Made by a program: the position numbers and the translations under genes. A DNA stretch of 64,000 nt, taken from Apricaphanius iberus. Lineage: Eukaryota > Chordata > Actinopteri > Cyprinodontiformes > Aphaniidae. Below are positions 10,400-23,100 of this stretch, one piece after another. The notes below the pieces were generated by a model. It was not told where the DNA came from. It did no database searches and saw only the letters and a program-made list of their open reading frames with translations. Numbering within the stretch: the first letter of the stretch is position 1; each line of letters starts with the position of its first letter. The stretch lies in assembly GCA_028564705.1 (NCBI GenBank), contig JAPXFQ010000250.1, positions 2,465,501 through 2,529,500 of the forward strand, in the 5' to 3' direction.

Positions 10400-11345
10400 A
10401 CCAAAACTTAATTTTAAGACATGCATATGCCAGGTTTATTGTTGTGACCAGCCAGCAACATTTCCAGCGATTAATATTACAGTGTAGGAATATTTTGTAC
10501 TAATAATTTTATTTTATATCAAAATATTTTAAATCAAAATACTAAACGAAAAATAAATATAACGAAATATGATTCAAAGGCAGCAATACGTTTTTGTACC
10601 TGTCCTCTAGGCATCTTATTTCGGAGGCTGAGAGGGTGAATCCTCCTTTCCCCCCTACTTTAGAATTTAGATGTGTATTTGACTAAGGTGTATGGTTGGA
10701 GACCTATCTCAATACAGAGAGCTAGCTAGAACAATCTTTTTAATAGAGACTCACGGCAGCTGTGAAAGTGAGCCTCCTTTACTGGACAGAGCAGGAGGAT
10801 TTTACTCGGTGTGAAGGTTGATGGGTCATGACCAGTGCTCTGACATCTAGAATCAACGTCATATAATGAACACAAGTATTGAAAAGCTGTTTAGACCGAC
10901 AGCTAACATTAGCCGTTAACATTTTAGCCGTTAATATCTTACCTATCCATGAGAAACTTTGCCATTTCTGCATGTGTTTTGATGCCTTGAAAGTTTTTCA
11001 TTTGTGTCCACATATAGGCTTCACCTAAAGTAACTCTGGTTTTAGATCATGTAAGATCGCTCCTCTTCTGTTAAGAATAACAAAATCAGACACAGCAGCT
11101 CCTGGCTGTTGTTTACAAAAGTATTTGGCAACTGACAAGGTCGCCCGAAATTGGCTGGAAAACGTAAATATGAACATTTTATAGTTACCGTAAAAATAAA
11201 TATTTTACTATGTATTTAGTTCAAATATAACTTTTAAAAGAAATGGTGCACTTTCATTCTGCACAACTTTTAAACGCCCCGTGGAGGTATTACTTTTTTA
11301 AACAGATAGCTTTTAAGAAAAATGTTACATATTCAACCTTCAATG
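10336..11345. mobile_element. TTAA-flanked palindromic element 2
   Basis: Begins AAAGGTTGAATATGAAACAT and ends, read on the reverse strand, TTGAAGGTTGAATATGTAAC. The inner reverse-strand sequence at 11230-11330 (ATACCTCCACGGGGCG and GTGCAGAATGAAAGTGCA) repeats, inverted, the left end of element 1 (ATACCTCCGTGAGG and GTGCAGAATGAAAGTACA, 9534-9573). Elements 1 and 2 thus form a back-to-back pair of related MITEs, or one larger element with an internal palindrome. Confidence 0.5.
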
Positions 11346-12862
11346 TAAAACAATAACGTTTATTAAGATGTCATTGCTTATTTTACAAGAGAAGACTAAC
11401 AATCATACCAAAATGATATCTATAATTTGGACTTAAGGATACATTTAGAATAAACCCGTTCCAAATTTAGTGGTCATTTCGAAGAAATTGTAACAAAGCA
11501 AATAATACCTTTTTGCTACATGGGGATAACAAGGTGATATTAGCTGGTAGGACCATTTTTTGGGCTGTCCATTAGTCAGGTTTCTAAATGACACTTTCAG
11601 TCTGTTAATTATAGATCAATAACAGAATTACTTTGATAAGAGTACTGAGTGGTCCTCCTTTATTTTCCACTTCATAATCATTGATCGTTTTCACAACTAG
11701 AAATCTTTCCAACAGCTAAATATGACCCTTGGTTAAAGTATTATTATTTTCAGTGTATAGGAAATAAATGAAAAGAGACAGAAAACCAGATATATGAATT
11801 TAGCCAAAAATAAAAGCTGTAGCAACAATATGTATGAGATTGTGTGGGTGTGGTCATGCGTGCAGGCACTGTTAGCATTATTATATAAGTAGAACATTTA
11901 TTGATTATTTTTTCAGCTTGCTGTACACAGCAACAAGTGGGGTGGGGATCACTACCTTACTCTTTGCTCAACAAAGCAGAAAAAAAAAGAAAAACATTCA
12001 TATTACTTTTTTTGGGCTCCCCTTACGGTAGGAATGGGGATTGAAAATGTTAAACTTTTAAACTCAAACTTTTTGAAACCTGCAAATACCTTGATAACAA
12101 GCATTAATACTGGAAACTGCCACATGCAAGATCACCATATATTAGTTTCAGTGTATGCAACATCAAAATTAAAACATATTACCTAGATGCAATGCTTAGT
12201 TGGCTTTCATATTTCAGGTGCCAGGCATATATTTCCGGTATAGGTTTAACGACGAGCAGTTCTGGGTAAAAAGTGGAACCTACATTGGCCCCATATGGCT
12301 TGCTTAATATAAACAGATTTTCTTAATACCAATATGTTACCAAATTAAATTCTATACATAAGATAACCGTTGGATTTCTGCTTTATGGAAAGTATTCAGG
12401 TATCATGAAAGGTCCCATGAAGCCTAGTATGAGCCACCTCCCACTTACTACCTAGCCCCAACAAAAATATGATATACATCCATATACACACATGTTAGCT
12501 GGGTATAGACATCAAGGACAATGGGAGTCCATCCAAAATGTATCACTGGGATCCTTAGAAATATGATAGTCTGATGGCATCTGTAGGTAAAATATCTGCA
12601 GTTTTGCTGTTTATTTTGTGAATTAATTCGTTATTACATTACTCAGGATAAAACTCATGAACAGGCCTGCAACCTTTGGGGTCACAGAGCCCACGGAAAA
12701 GGCAAAACTCAAAACCAGATAGTCATGTAAATATCGCCTGCACAGATACCTGTCCAGTTTGCTCTCAAATAGGCATGCAGCGTTCAGATTACATTCCAAC
12801 TTTATTGGCTATCGGCTATAACTGAACGATGCTCCTTCAGAGAAACCCACCCCCTTGCTCAC
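11346..12862. other. Proximal part of liprin intron 1
   Basis: AT-rich intron sequence. It starts at the GT donor of the liprin exon (12862-12861 read on the minus strand, sequence GTGAG). No second liprin exon, repeat end or other gene is seen here. The conserved next exon (expected to begin EFA-LTKEL) is not found anywhere to the left on the minus strand, so the intron exceeds 12.8 kb. Confidence 0.6.
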
Positions 12863-13120
12863 CTGAGGCAGCGCGGCATTGATCTGCCGCTGGAGCATGT
12901 CCCTCTCGTGTAGCGCCCCTTGCAGCTTAGCTTGAGACTGAATGAGGGTCTCCTGCGTCTCCCTGAGGGACTCCAACAGCTTGTCTCTCTCGTCCAGCAT
13001 GTTGACCATCAGCTGCTCGAAGTTGGCCTCCTGCTCCGAGCCGTTCGGCACGCTGCCGGTGCCTCTTGGAGGACCAGCCGAGTCTCCCTCGCTGATGGTC
13101 GGCATCACTTCGCACATCAT
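12863..13120 (-). CDS. ppfia4: Liprin-alpha (PPFIA4-like), first coding exon
   Basis: Liprin-alphas are cytoplasmic coiled-coil and SAM-domain scaffolds that organise presynaptic active zones and bind LAR-type receptor phosphatases. The exon encodes 86 codons from MMCEVMPTISEGD to QINAALPQ and ends exactly at a CAG|GTGAG donor, phase 0, as liprin-alpha genes do before EFAALTKEL. The first 30 residues carry the family start MCEVMPTI; residues from about 34 (FEQLMVNMLDERDKLLESLR) begin the N-terminal coiled coil. The DKLLESLRETQETL form and the start followed by EGD with a short Gly/Pro linker fit PPFIA4 better than PPFIA1, 2 or 3. Start: the first of two adjacent ATGs. The rest of the gene lies to the left, beyond the window. 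The neighbour TMEM183A supports the PPFIA4 call. The symbol is fairly secure; family membership is certain. Confidence 0.9.
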
Positions 13121-13502
13121 CTTCCTTGCTCTATGGTAGGGCCGAAGCTAAGGGGCACTATCTCTACACCAGGAATAATAAAGGGGGACGTGGTGGTTAC
13201 GAACCCGAAGACCAGTCTCGACATTAATGTTAAGAGAGGGCCTAATAACGTCGCGCAGCCACACAGCCAAACCAATCCAAGATGCGCACACGAGCCCCGT
13301 TAAGCTGCATTTCGTATGCATCAAATACGCGTTTATAAGCTTTCTATGGCCATACCTTATCAGAGAGATTGGAATGAAGAGAAAATGTTTGACCTCTTAT
13401 CCATATTAACCGGCGTTTTTTCTCCCCGTGAGCAGATCCGCCCTGCCGGGCGCGCCATGCACTCACATGTAGAGTCCCCGGCGTGAAATGATTGACAGCT
13501 CA
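13121..13502 (-). promoter_or_regulatory. 5' UTR and CpG-bearing upstream region of the liprin gene
   Basis: Directly upstream (minus strand) of the liprin start codon. The stretch 13425-13495 is clearly more GC- and CpG-rich than its surroundings (it contains GGGCGCGCC and CCCCGGCG). I see no TATA box. Position and composition suggest 5' UTR or promoter; a 5' non-coding exon boundary was not resolved. Confidence 0.4.
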
Positions 13503-15638
13503 GAGACAGACGTGTAGATCTAAATGGGTGGTGCTCGAAAAAAAGACGGATATCATCGCACATGCATTCAGTAAATTACAACCAGGAGGATGTCCTTATT
13601 CCAAGCGATGGCGAGAGCGACTTTTTTCTGCATTAGATTTCATCGTTTCCATCTCTGCACACAGCCGCTGGACCGACGATCACTCCTCCTCCCACTTACA
13701 CACACACTCGATCCCCCTTGCGAGCGCACACACAAGGGGATCTGCTGCAACTGTCACTACAGCCTATATGAATGAGTTCCCAATGTGAGAAGCGCGCACA
13801 TTGTCTATGCATGCCCGCAATCCACTTTCATATCAGTAGCCGGGTATAGTCCTGACATGACAGCTCCTGGGGCACGATTCCCCATCTATCCAGTGGTTTC
13901 AGGTTGACCAAGCAATATCTACCAACAGATATGCATATGGAGTGCACAGCGCGCCCTGCAGGATCTTGAATGAATCAGGGATTTAAGCTTTTAACGTCAA
14001 TTAAGCATAAAATTACAACCACTGACAGCTGAATATCACTAATACTCTATTTATTGTTGGCATATGTTAGTGGGTGGAATATACCAAGTGAACAATTTCT
14101 GCCTCATGTTTATATGTCAGAAACAGGAAAAAAGGCTGTCTTGTGATTTGGAGCAACTATGCTGGAGAGAGGCAGGTAGGATCATTATTAGAAACAAAAA
14201 TACAACACTTGAGACGAAAAGAACAATACACAGGACAAACCACGGCAAGGGACATTAAGAGTGGCAGAAACTTAAACAAAGAAACTGGAGACTAACAGAA
14301 GCAAGCAACACAGCAGAGGACAATTATTGGCCTTCTCAGGATGCCTAATTATTTCAAATTAGAACTGGAACAGCAAAGTGCTTGGATGAAAATATCTACA
14401 GAGGACTGCAACTCACATCAGAATATGAAAGAATTAAGCTGTAAAAGATAAAAAGTCAAGTCAAAACCAACATTCAAAGTCTAAAGAATCATGACAAAAA
14501 GCACAAGTGATGAAACTTGACATAAAATAAAAAACTAAACCAAGTACCAATATTCAAGACACAAGGTATTGGAGTTTGGCACGGTACAAATATGAAAGAC
14601 TAGAAGAGTGGTTCAATGCATTTGCAAACTGTTTCCTTGTGGTGTACATTTGGTCTGCAGAGGTCAGTATAAATCTAAAGTGGTGCAAAGAAAGAACAGT
14701 GGTAAACCTAAAATAATTTCCCACAAACAAGCCACTGCAGCTTAAATTGCTCAGAAGTTCATGTTGCTCCTGATAAGAAGGAGTCAGAAAAACGATTGTG
14801 TGTTGGAAATTGGACTTCTTGTAAACCCTTGAATTGAAACCATATTCCCTGATGGCTATAGCTAAGTATCTGATTTGTCAACAGATCTGAATTTACCTCT
14901 GATTTAAAGAACATATAATTTTAAGGAGTGACACATTTCAAAACAATCACCACAAAGTAAATAATATTTTTAGGGGGACGTTTTGAAGGCTAAAAACGGC
15001 TATTTTGATTTTGGATCTTTTGAATTTTCATTTTATGTGGATCTTCTGAATATTCATTTTATGTGACATTGGCAGGACCTGTTATTTGTGTCGTCTTTCT
15101 CTTTTTTTTATTAGTACATTAAAGTCTGTGGATTCCAACAACAATTCGTCCTCTTCTTTCCTCTTTCGTCTGTGATAAATTTAGCTCAGTTCTTTAACAA
15201 TTATTTGACAGACTTCAGTAACCATAGCAAACGTGTGCACGTTAGTCTTAAGGTCGATGAAAAAAGGAATCCATTGACTGCTTACAGCAATTAACCTTTT
15301 CTCTCTAGCTATTTTAATTACTTTTTCTTACACCATATTTTCAGCTTCTAACTAAAATATTGCACTTGGTATGTTTTTATAAGCTACTTATTTCAGTGTA
15401 CTGTAGCATAATGTAGTTTATTGGGTTTTTATACCATAGACTCACACAAAGAAATTATTAAATGTGAAGTGGAAGGAGAAGGATAAATGTTTGTCAGAAA
15501 TGTTTACTGAAAATAATTCGGAAAGTAGGGTGATAAGATGAAAAGCATCACAACTGATCTGAGTCTTCAGAGGTCACTTAATTATGAGATGAAAGAATCT
15601 ATTGACAGGACAGCTCTTAGAAATGTAGCCCATTACAC
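13503..15638. other. Intergenic sequence between liprin and TMEM183A
   Basis: AT-rich, no exon or recognisable repeat end. ORFs at 13492-13788 overlap in several frames and lack domains. Confidence 0.4.
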
Positions 15639-16310
15639 CAGTACTTCCCAACCCTGGTCATCAAGGCACACTGCCCTGCAAGTTTTAGATGTGTTCCTGC
15701 TTTAACATGCCCGTTTTAAGTGATGGCTATTCAGTAAATGTCTGTTATACAGCAATCAGTTAAAATCCGTGGTCCTGAAGGTTGACACACCTAAAACATG
15801 CATTAATCTGCATTAACCTAGTCCATGTGAAAAATTGGAGAGAGAAATACTGTGATTGTTGTAGTTAATTTATTAGAAGTCCAATTTAAAGCCGATGCAA
15901 CAAGGAAATAATTTAAATCATGTGTTGCATGACCCTGTCCAAATTACTACCAAAATCCAATCAAGAATCTGTGACAGGAATTCAAGACTGTCTTTCACTA
16001 ACTCTCTTTATACAATCTTACAAACACATTGGGCAAAAAAATTCTATCTACAGATATCTAAAGATGCTTCAGACTTTACTGGTGAACACTTACAGTTGTA
16101 CTTCTACTAAAGGTAGTTCTGCAAAATAATAACTCAGGGAGGGTGAATGAAAATGCATGCCAGAATTAAATGACCATGTATAAAAGTAGGGGTATTAATA
16201 CTTTTGCAATGCACTGGACATACTGCATTCGAGTTCAACCAATCAATGGTTGGGAATAAATCTTAGGGTTTAAGCTGTATACCTGTTGACCCCGGGTGTG
16301 GAAAACATTG
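15639..16310. mobile_element. hAT-like MITE, degenerate
   Basis: Left end CAGTACTTCCCAACCCTGGT and right end, reverse-complemented, CAATGTTTTCCACACCCGGG resemble the paired ends of hAT-type MITEs (CAGTGNTTCCCAACC). Flanking octamers CATTACAC and TTTTACAT match at only five positions. The interior contains a second element (15868-16213). Confidence 0.4.
15868..16213 (+). mobile_element. Tc1/mariner-like remnant
   Basis: The right terminus GGTATTAATACTTTTGCAAT followed by GCACT is the end typical of one fish Tc1-like family, and GGTGAATGAAAATGCATGCC lies just inside it. CATGTGTTGCATGACCCTGT near 15920 also fits that family. The transposase is gone. Confidence 0.5.
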
Positions 16311-16944
16311 TTTTACATTAGGGATAAAAGGGTAAGCGTCTTATTTAAGGTGAAAGTCAATGTTACAAAAAATTGGATACATATGAATGCATCTGAATTA
16401 ACAGACGTGAGAGAACAATATAGCACCAAGTCAGAGACGTTGGAGACATGGCGACAATACAGTCTGCTTCCTGAAGAAAACATTCAGTCTTTTTGGTCAA
16501 TGTATATTTTAAATACGTTGCATGCTGTAGCAGAGAACGAAGAATAGGAAGGTAAGAGCTGAGATGAGCACTTTAGGGAATAAGAGAGTGGACATGTGAA
16601 CAGATAAAAAGCAAGTAGGCCTACATTTTAAGATGACATCTATATTGTGAATGTTTTTACGCTAATACAAAGCTTAAAGATATTTATTATTGCATGAAAC
16701 AGACACCAGATACGAATCCATATACCTCAGCCATACACATACTACTCCAAATATCCATATTTCGATTAAAAAAAGGTCAAAACTCTAACATACTTGCATT
16801 GACTGGTTTCCTTAAAGGGGATTTAAAGGGTTCTGGGTGTGGCTTAGTCGTAAAGTCACTCACCGAGTCCCACAAGGAGGCAGTGTTGCTAGTAAATAGA
16901 TGTCACGTAGAGGTAAGAGAAGAAGAAGGGAGAGCAGCTATTAA

Positions 16945-16983
16945 TCTCGCGGGTTTTGCCACGTGACGTCATTCCATGATGGC
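16945..16983 (+). promoter_or_regulatory. TMEM183A core promoter motifs
   Basis: Within 40 bp stand TCTCGCGGG (16945-16953), an E-box CACGTG (16960-16965) that overlaps a perfect CRE palindrome TGACGTCA (16964-16971), and ATGATGGCTG (16974-16983), which resembles the YY1 motif found at transcription starts. No TATA box is seen. This is the layout of a housekeeping-type promoter, about 130-170 bp upstream of the start codon. Confidence 0.65.
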
Positions 16984-17061
16984 TGAAGACCCCGGCGGAA
17001 CATTTATTAATATCTCTGATATTTTTCTATCTTTCTCTTTAACTCGGCTTGCCATAGAGCC

Positions 17062-17142
17062 ATGGCAGAAGTCACAGCATTGTTAGTTGTTTTTATATCA
17101 CTAGTCTCGACATGCCCAAGAAAGGGAACCGAAAACGGCTGA
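17062..17142 (+). promoter_or_regulatory. Upstream ORF overlapping the TMEM183A start
   Basis: An ATG in strong context (GAGCCATGG) opens a 26-codon frame that is out of frame with TMEM183A, runs over its ATG at 17112 and stops at 17142. If the transcript begins at the CRE/YY1 cluster, ribosomes would meet this ATG first. Confidence 0.5.
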
Positions 17143-17175
17143 AGTTTAAGGCCGGAGACGTTTGCTCGGAATCAG
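17112..17175 (+). CDS. tmem183a: tmem183a exon 1
   Basis: Starts at ATG (context CTCGACATGC, G at -3), encodes 21 codons plus one base, and ends at TCAG|GTAGCT. Human protein has an N-terminal extension before the equivalent MPK; no in-frame upstream ATG is seen here. Confidence 0.9.
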
Positions 17176-20100
17176 GTAGCTGGGAGGTGGCTAGCTTTAA
17201 CCTACAACAGGAGCGTTGGAGTTTGACCCAGCTCTATGAAGTCATGTTCGATTTTGATAAATTTGAATAATGATACATTAAAACGTGAAATAAAGTTTTT
17301 AAATTGATGTAATTTGCGAGGTTTTATACCCCCTTTCTTTCAGTCACTGTTGCTGATTTTGCCAATGCTGACCCAGCCGTTGTAAAGTCGGGTAGAGTGA
17401 AGAAAGCTGTCGCAAATGCGATTGAAAAAGAAGGTAAAAGCTGGTGGACTTGCAAGTACTGTACCCCGATTGAAAATAAGACCTAATTGTATTATTCTGA
17501 AAATCCTTTATATTTCAGTAAAATTGCTGTGTGGGCTGGAAGCCTCTCAGGGGGCGGTGGAGGAAGTCCTTTCGTCTGCAGTGAGCGTCAGAGCAGACGC
17601 TGTGGGCAGCAGTGATGACCCTGAGGACGATGAAGGGGAACGTGAAACTAAAGTGGCCCGCAAAAAGAAAAACAAGAGAAAGAAAGGTGCCGTTTAGTCA
17701 TTTTCTTTGAGTTAATCCGTGGTGAAAGCGGTAATTTATTTAGATGCTTATTCAGTGTTTCCGTTCTTCCCTTCCCAGAAAGCAGTTATGGGGAGGATTA
17801 TCCAGTAGATATTTGGTTGGTGCTTTCCTCCTACATTCGACCTGAGGATGTGTGCAGATTTGCTTTGATCTGCAGGAATGCATGGACAGTGACTTGCACT
17901 GCAGCTTTCTGGACTAGACTTTACAGAAGGTGATCAGTTCTAGTTTCTGGGCAATTTTGAAAAATTGTTTTAGTAGGGATGAATTGAAAAGAAGTTTCCT
18001 GCACAGCAAAAAGTCGAGTGTTAAATCAACTCCTATAACACACTTTCAGGGTTTATATAGCTACACACTCTGAAGAGTTGATTTAACATTTATTAAATAG
18101 TTAAATATTTAACACCACACCAGAGTTCTTTCTTTAACTCGCATTACAGAGTTAAAAACAACAAGAGGGATTGAAAATCAACACTGCTGGGTGTTAAATG
18201 TGAAGTCAATCAACACTGCAAAGTGTAAAGACAAACCTTCAAAATTAACACATACAGGTGTACATATAAGATAATTAGCACTAATTGGTGTACATATTGA
18301 GCTAAGCCCAAATACGATATTCATTAAGGCACAAGTACCGTGTCTTTTACAAATATTTATTTCTATGAAATAACATAACATATGTAGTCATGAGCAAGAA
18401 AGAGTTCTAGTGTTACTCTACTAAAGAAATTAGTCACTGGAGTGAAACGTTTTATCAACACTTCTCACAGTTATGCACCTCGTGATCATGATGGTCAAGG
18501 CAGAAACCAAACTCCCGTGTACCGCCGTCTCTATGGTGATGCACAGACAATAACCATCAAACACTGACAACAACATAACTCAAAGGTTAACTAAGGAGCA
18601 CGGATAAATGTACGACACAAACTATAATATACAAAGGAGAACTTCTATAATTAACACAAACACATTACCCATAAGTGTTTGTGGTGTACAACAAAATCCA
18701 TGGGCTCTGGGTGGAGCTTATCTATGTCTGGAAGGAGTTAAATTCACTCTGAAATGGCACTTTATATTAATTTAACACCAAAAAAAAATAACACTTGACT
18801 TTGAATTGCAAGGATGGAGGTTTATTTAACTCTTATCTGAGTTAAATTAACACCAGTGTGATCAACTCAGATAAATGACTCCAGACATGATTACAATTTT
18901 ACACTGAAAAGGTTGAAATCACTCTGTTGGTTTTAAGATTATCTCAAATTTCTTTAACTCCGATAATCCAACTCTCCAATTTTGTGTGGAAACTCAAAAT
19001 TCTGCTCTTTTTCAGATTAGTAAATGCACCAAAGTCTCTTGAAAACACAGAAAGTAATGTTTAATTTTGTTTAGCCATAACCATTAATTACATTACTACT
19101 TAACAGAGGCAGTATGGGACTATGTTGCTAATAATTGAACACATTTCAATTTATGGTTTTGTTGAAATTAGACTATTACTGATCGTTTTAGCTTCCAAAG
19201 ATCATTAACTCTCTTTGCGAGATTTCTTTGCTTTATTGGTTAATTTAAAAAATCTAGTTTGATCTCATCCCCGCTTATTTACTGTCCTACAAGTTATATA
19301 AGTATGCATGATGTAACGAAGATCAGAATACATTTACCCAACCACATTTAAAAAAAACCTGTCTTAAAAAGGCCAAACTTTAAAAGTAGTTTGCAGCTGC
19401 TTTAATCTAATTGATTTAGTTTAATCAACTTTTGTTAAAATTAGGAAAACTCTCATTAAAGGTACTCTTTAGAAAAGGCTGTTGTTCTGGATGCGTTTAG
19501 ATGCGTCCCTGCTCTGGAACGCCTCAATCATGCAGTTGAATAATTCTCTCACCTTGACTTAAGGTCTGCAGAAGCCTTCTTATGACCGGTTTCTTCAAGT
19601 TAAGTGTGTTCAAGCATGAAATTTTGCAAAACACGCAGGATACTGGCTCTCGATGACTAGAATCACCCATCCTAGTTTTTTGCTTTATTGCACTTAGGAG
19701 ACAGTTGTAGCTGAGCTACAACAAATGGAGCCGCCTGCTGGATCTGTGGGATCAATTTCTTCATGTTCTGCTCTTTATTTAAAATGGTGCAATTAATAAA
19801 ACAATGGCAAAAATGGAGGTGTCACTAAGTTATTGCTAGTTTTGAGATTGACTTATACAGTGTGTTAAGGTTTTAATTTTTACCCCTTTTGTTGTCTTTT
19901 CTTCTTATAGGCATTACAGGACTGACGCTGATCTGCCGTTTCGTCTCCAGGCTCACTCCATTGATAGGATGCGCTGTTTACGGGCCTGTGTGATTCGTTC
20001 CCTTTTCCATTTGTACGAGCCATTTAGCTTGCGTGTTTCAAAAATGCCTGCACTGCCAGAATCCACACCCACAACGTTGCTCAACTCCAAGGTAGATTAA

Positions 20101-23100
20101 TATTTCACATATTTTTGATTTGTGGCGTCCTTGTTTCCGTGTAAAAGTCTTTGTCTTAAAAAAAAAATCTGGGTTTGAAATTATTTGTGTCTAGTTAAAA
20201 TTGAGTTTGATTTGTTTATGGTTTGAGCTCCACTGTAACAGGACACGGGTTGCTATGTAAAGGCTTGAAATTTACTTCAGATTTTGTTAGTTTGCTTTTA
20301 AGAGTTCTCTTACTTTAGCAGTAAAGGCATAAGCTGAAAGTGGAAAACTGTTTCCTGAGCTTACATTTGACCCTATCAGGGCTGTACGCTTAGCTTTTTG
20401 ACGAGGAGCACAGGTGCTTCTAAATTAAAAGATTTAGGAGCACAGAAAAAAATTTAGGAGCAGTATGAAATTTCTTAAATAACAATTTTATTATTAAATC
20501 ACATTAAATTAAATACACAGAACATCCCTGTCCCAATTTTTTTATGGTCAGGTCGCCTGGCACGTTTTGCTGAATTCATCCAACGGTCCAAGGCAGGACT
20601 TGGATCATAATCCTCTAGATTTGGCCCCTCCAAGGTGATCCTCATGAGGTCTTCAATGGTGGAGACCGCAAGGCTGCTTCTTTTGGAGCTTTTTATGCGG
20701 TTCTGTGGAGAGAAGCCCCTCTCGCACTGGGCAGCTGAAATGGGCAGCACCAGCATCAGGTGCACCAACTCCAGTATGTTCTAGGGGGATCAAGATAGGC
20801 CTTCCTTATCTCATCTATAACCACCAATAATAGGAGGGCACTGCAGCATACAAACACTCAGCAGTGTTTGCTTACCTTGTAATCCTCCTTGTATGGCTCC
20901 TTGGTCAGCATGGTCTCCCACAGGCCACTGTAGGACTTGTCCTTGAAGTTTTGACTGACCAAAATCTTCAGTCAAAAATAGAATATCACGATTTTTCAAT
21001 TATATTATCACGATTTCGATTTGATCACGGGGGTTTTTAAATGATCACCAAAAAATCTTAAATTACACATTAAAGAAGAGAAACATTAAATAAATTAATT
21101 AATTCAAATTAGGGATAACCAAATCAGGGCTTAAATACTGATACGTCTTTCCCATACCAAACATCATAGAAATGCACAGAAAGTTCTCAATGAAACTATA
21201 TATACACTGTATGTATATACAGTGTGTATATATATATATAAATATTTTTAATTTTTTTAATAACCTCAATGAAAAATACCTCTAAATCATACATTTATTT
21301 AAATGTATTATATAAAATTTTAATCTTGACTTGTCTAACAAAACAGAAGGCAAACATGAACTTACTTTAGTTTTAAAATGATATTCAGAAAATATAATAA
21401 AATATAATCTTTTAAAATGAAAGACTAATATGCAGCTGCAAATATGTGCAAGATATATTGTGACAATCTATAATACGCCAATTAATAATCCTCATTCAAC
21501 GGGGTTAATGCAGCTTTAACTGGTTCAAATGTTTTTTGCAGAATGCTGATCTTATAAACGGGCACACATAAAGCTGCCTAATAAAATCGTAAGTGATAAC
21601 AATGTAGTGTAAAAACCATAGACTGTAAAAAAGAAAGTAAAAACACAACGGTATAGAAAGTGCTGCTGTACATCAAATAATGAAGGTATACTGTAATATA
21701 AGCAGTTCTAATTGTTCTTCCATCCATCCAAACATATTGTTAATATTCCCTGCATCTCTGTGCGCATTCAGCGTACATGCGTGGAATGGAGGTGTTTGGG
21801 GGGGGTAAAGGCAGCTGAGCAACTGCACGGATAGTTTGCCGTCTGTGTCGTAGGGGATACGTTTTATGATTATTTTTTCTAGCGCTTGCTGAACTTAGAA
21901 GAAAAAGCGCTAGCTGCTGCTGCAGTCTGCTTTATACCTTTAGCTGCCAGACGACTCATTGTATTGTTTGAGATGTGAGTAAACAAGTTTAAGGTGTTGC
22001 GATCACTTGCCTTGATGCTCTCCTTGCAAACATTGAAAATTTTGTTTGTTTGCTCTTTGTCGTCTGTTAAAAAACAAACCAGTTCCATTCAACGGATGAG
22101 GACTTTGACCTCGGAACGAAAACTTCATTTACGCTCTCAGACGCGGCAACTCCATGCTTGTTTACAGGTTGCGCACATGTAAAGGGGGACTTGTCAATTA
22201 TTTGTAGCCTATACAGGTGCGCAAACATTTTACTCTACTTTGGTCTGTATTGTATGGACTTGATGTAGGAGCAAAATGCGAATGAAAGGGTTGAAATCAG
22301 CACTCGCACGTGTGCGCCCATTTTATTTTTTCTACTCTCACTAATATATTTTTAGTCGCATATGCGATGACATGCTCACACTGTACAGCCCTGCCTATTA
22401 ATATGTGCTTCTAAATCCCTGTTATCTGTTATTGCAGTGTTTGCTCTTCTGGGTGAAAAAAGTGTCAGGGACTCGACCAGAAGCATTTTGGGAGTTCAAC
22501 TTCAAATTTAAAAAGCAGGTAACAGGCTGTCCTTTTTATATAGTAAACTCCCACTGTTTTGCAATAATGGCTGTTTGTTCAAATGACTACTTTTGTTTTT
22601 TTTGTGACCACTGGCGTGATTGCAATCTGTGTCTTTCACTGTCCATCTCCATCCCTGCAGGGACACTTTAAGAATGGCTGTGCCAAGTCTTTGCACCTGC
22701 CCAAACAGTATGAAGATGTTCATATGAATCTGGACTCTGACTGCTGTGTGCTTCAGGTCACCACACTAAACTACATCTTCATCCCTGTAGTCATGGGCCT
22801 CACACTTACCTTGGCAAGTAGCTTTTATGTTTGGGCAGATGTTTTCTGCTTTAACACAATTTTAACCTACCCTGATAGTTGGAATAGTAACTATAAGAGA
22901 TGTCCTGACTGGATTCGTTCCTGGTATTGTAGCTAATTTCAGTTCCAGTCTTAAAGTGCAATAAAGTCAGTGCCATATACAGATGGATCTCGAACAATTA
23001 GAGTACCTTGGAAAAAGTTAATTACTGCAGAATAGTAGTGGGCAATATAAAAGGTATACGGTAGAAATGAGATGAATTTAGCCAAAGGTAGAGATTTTGA

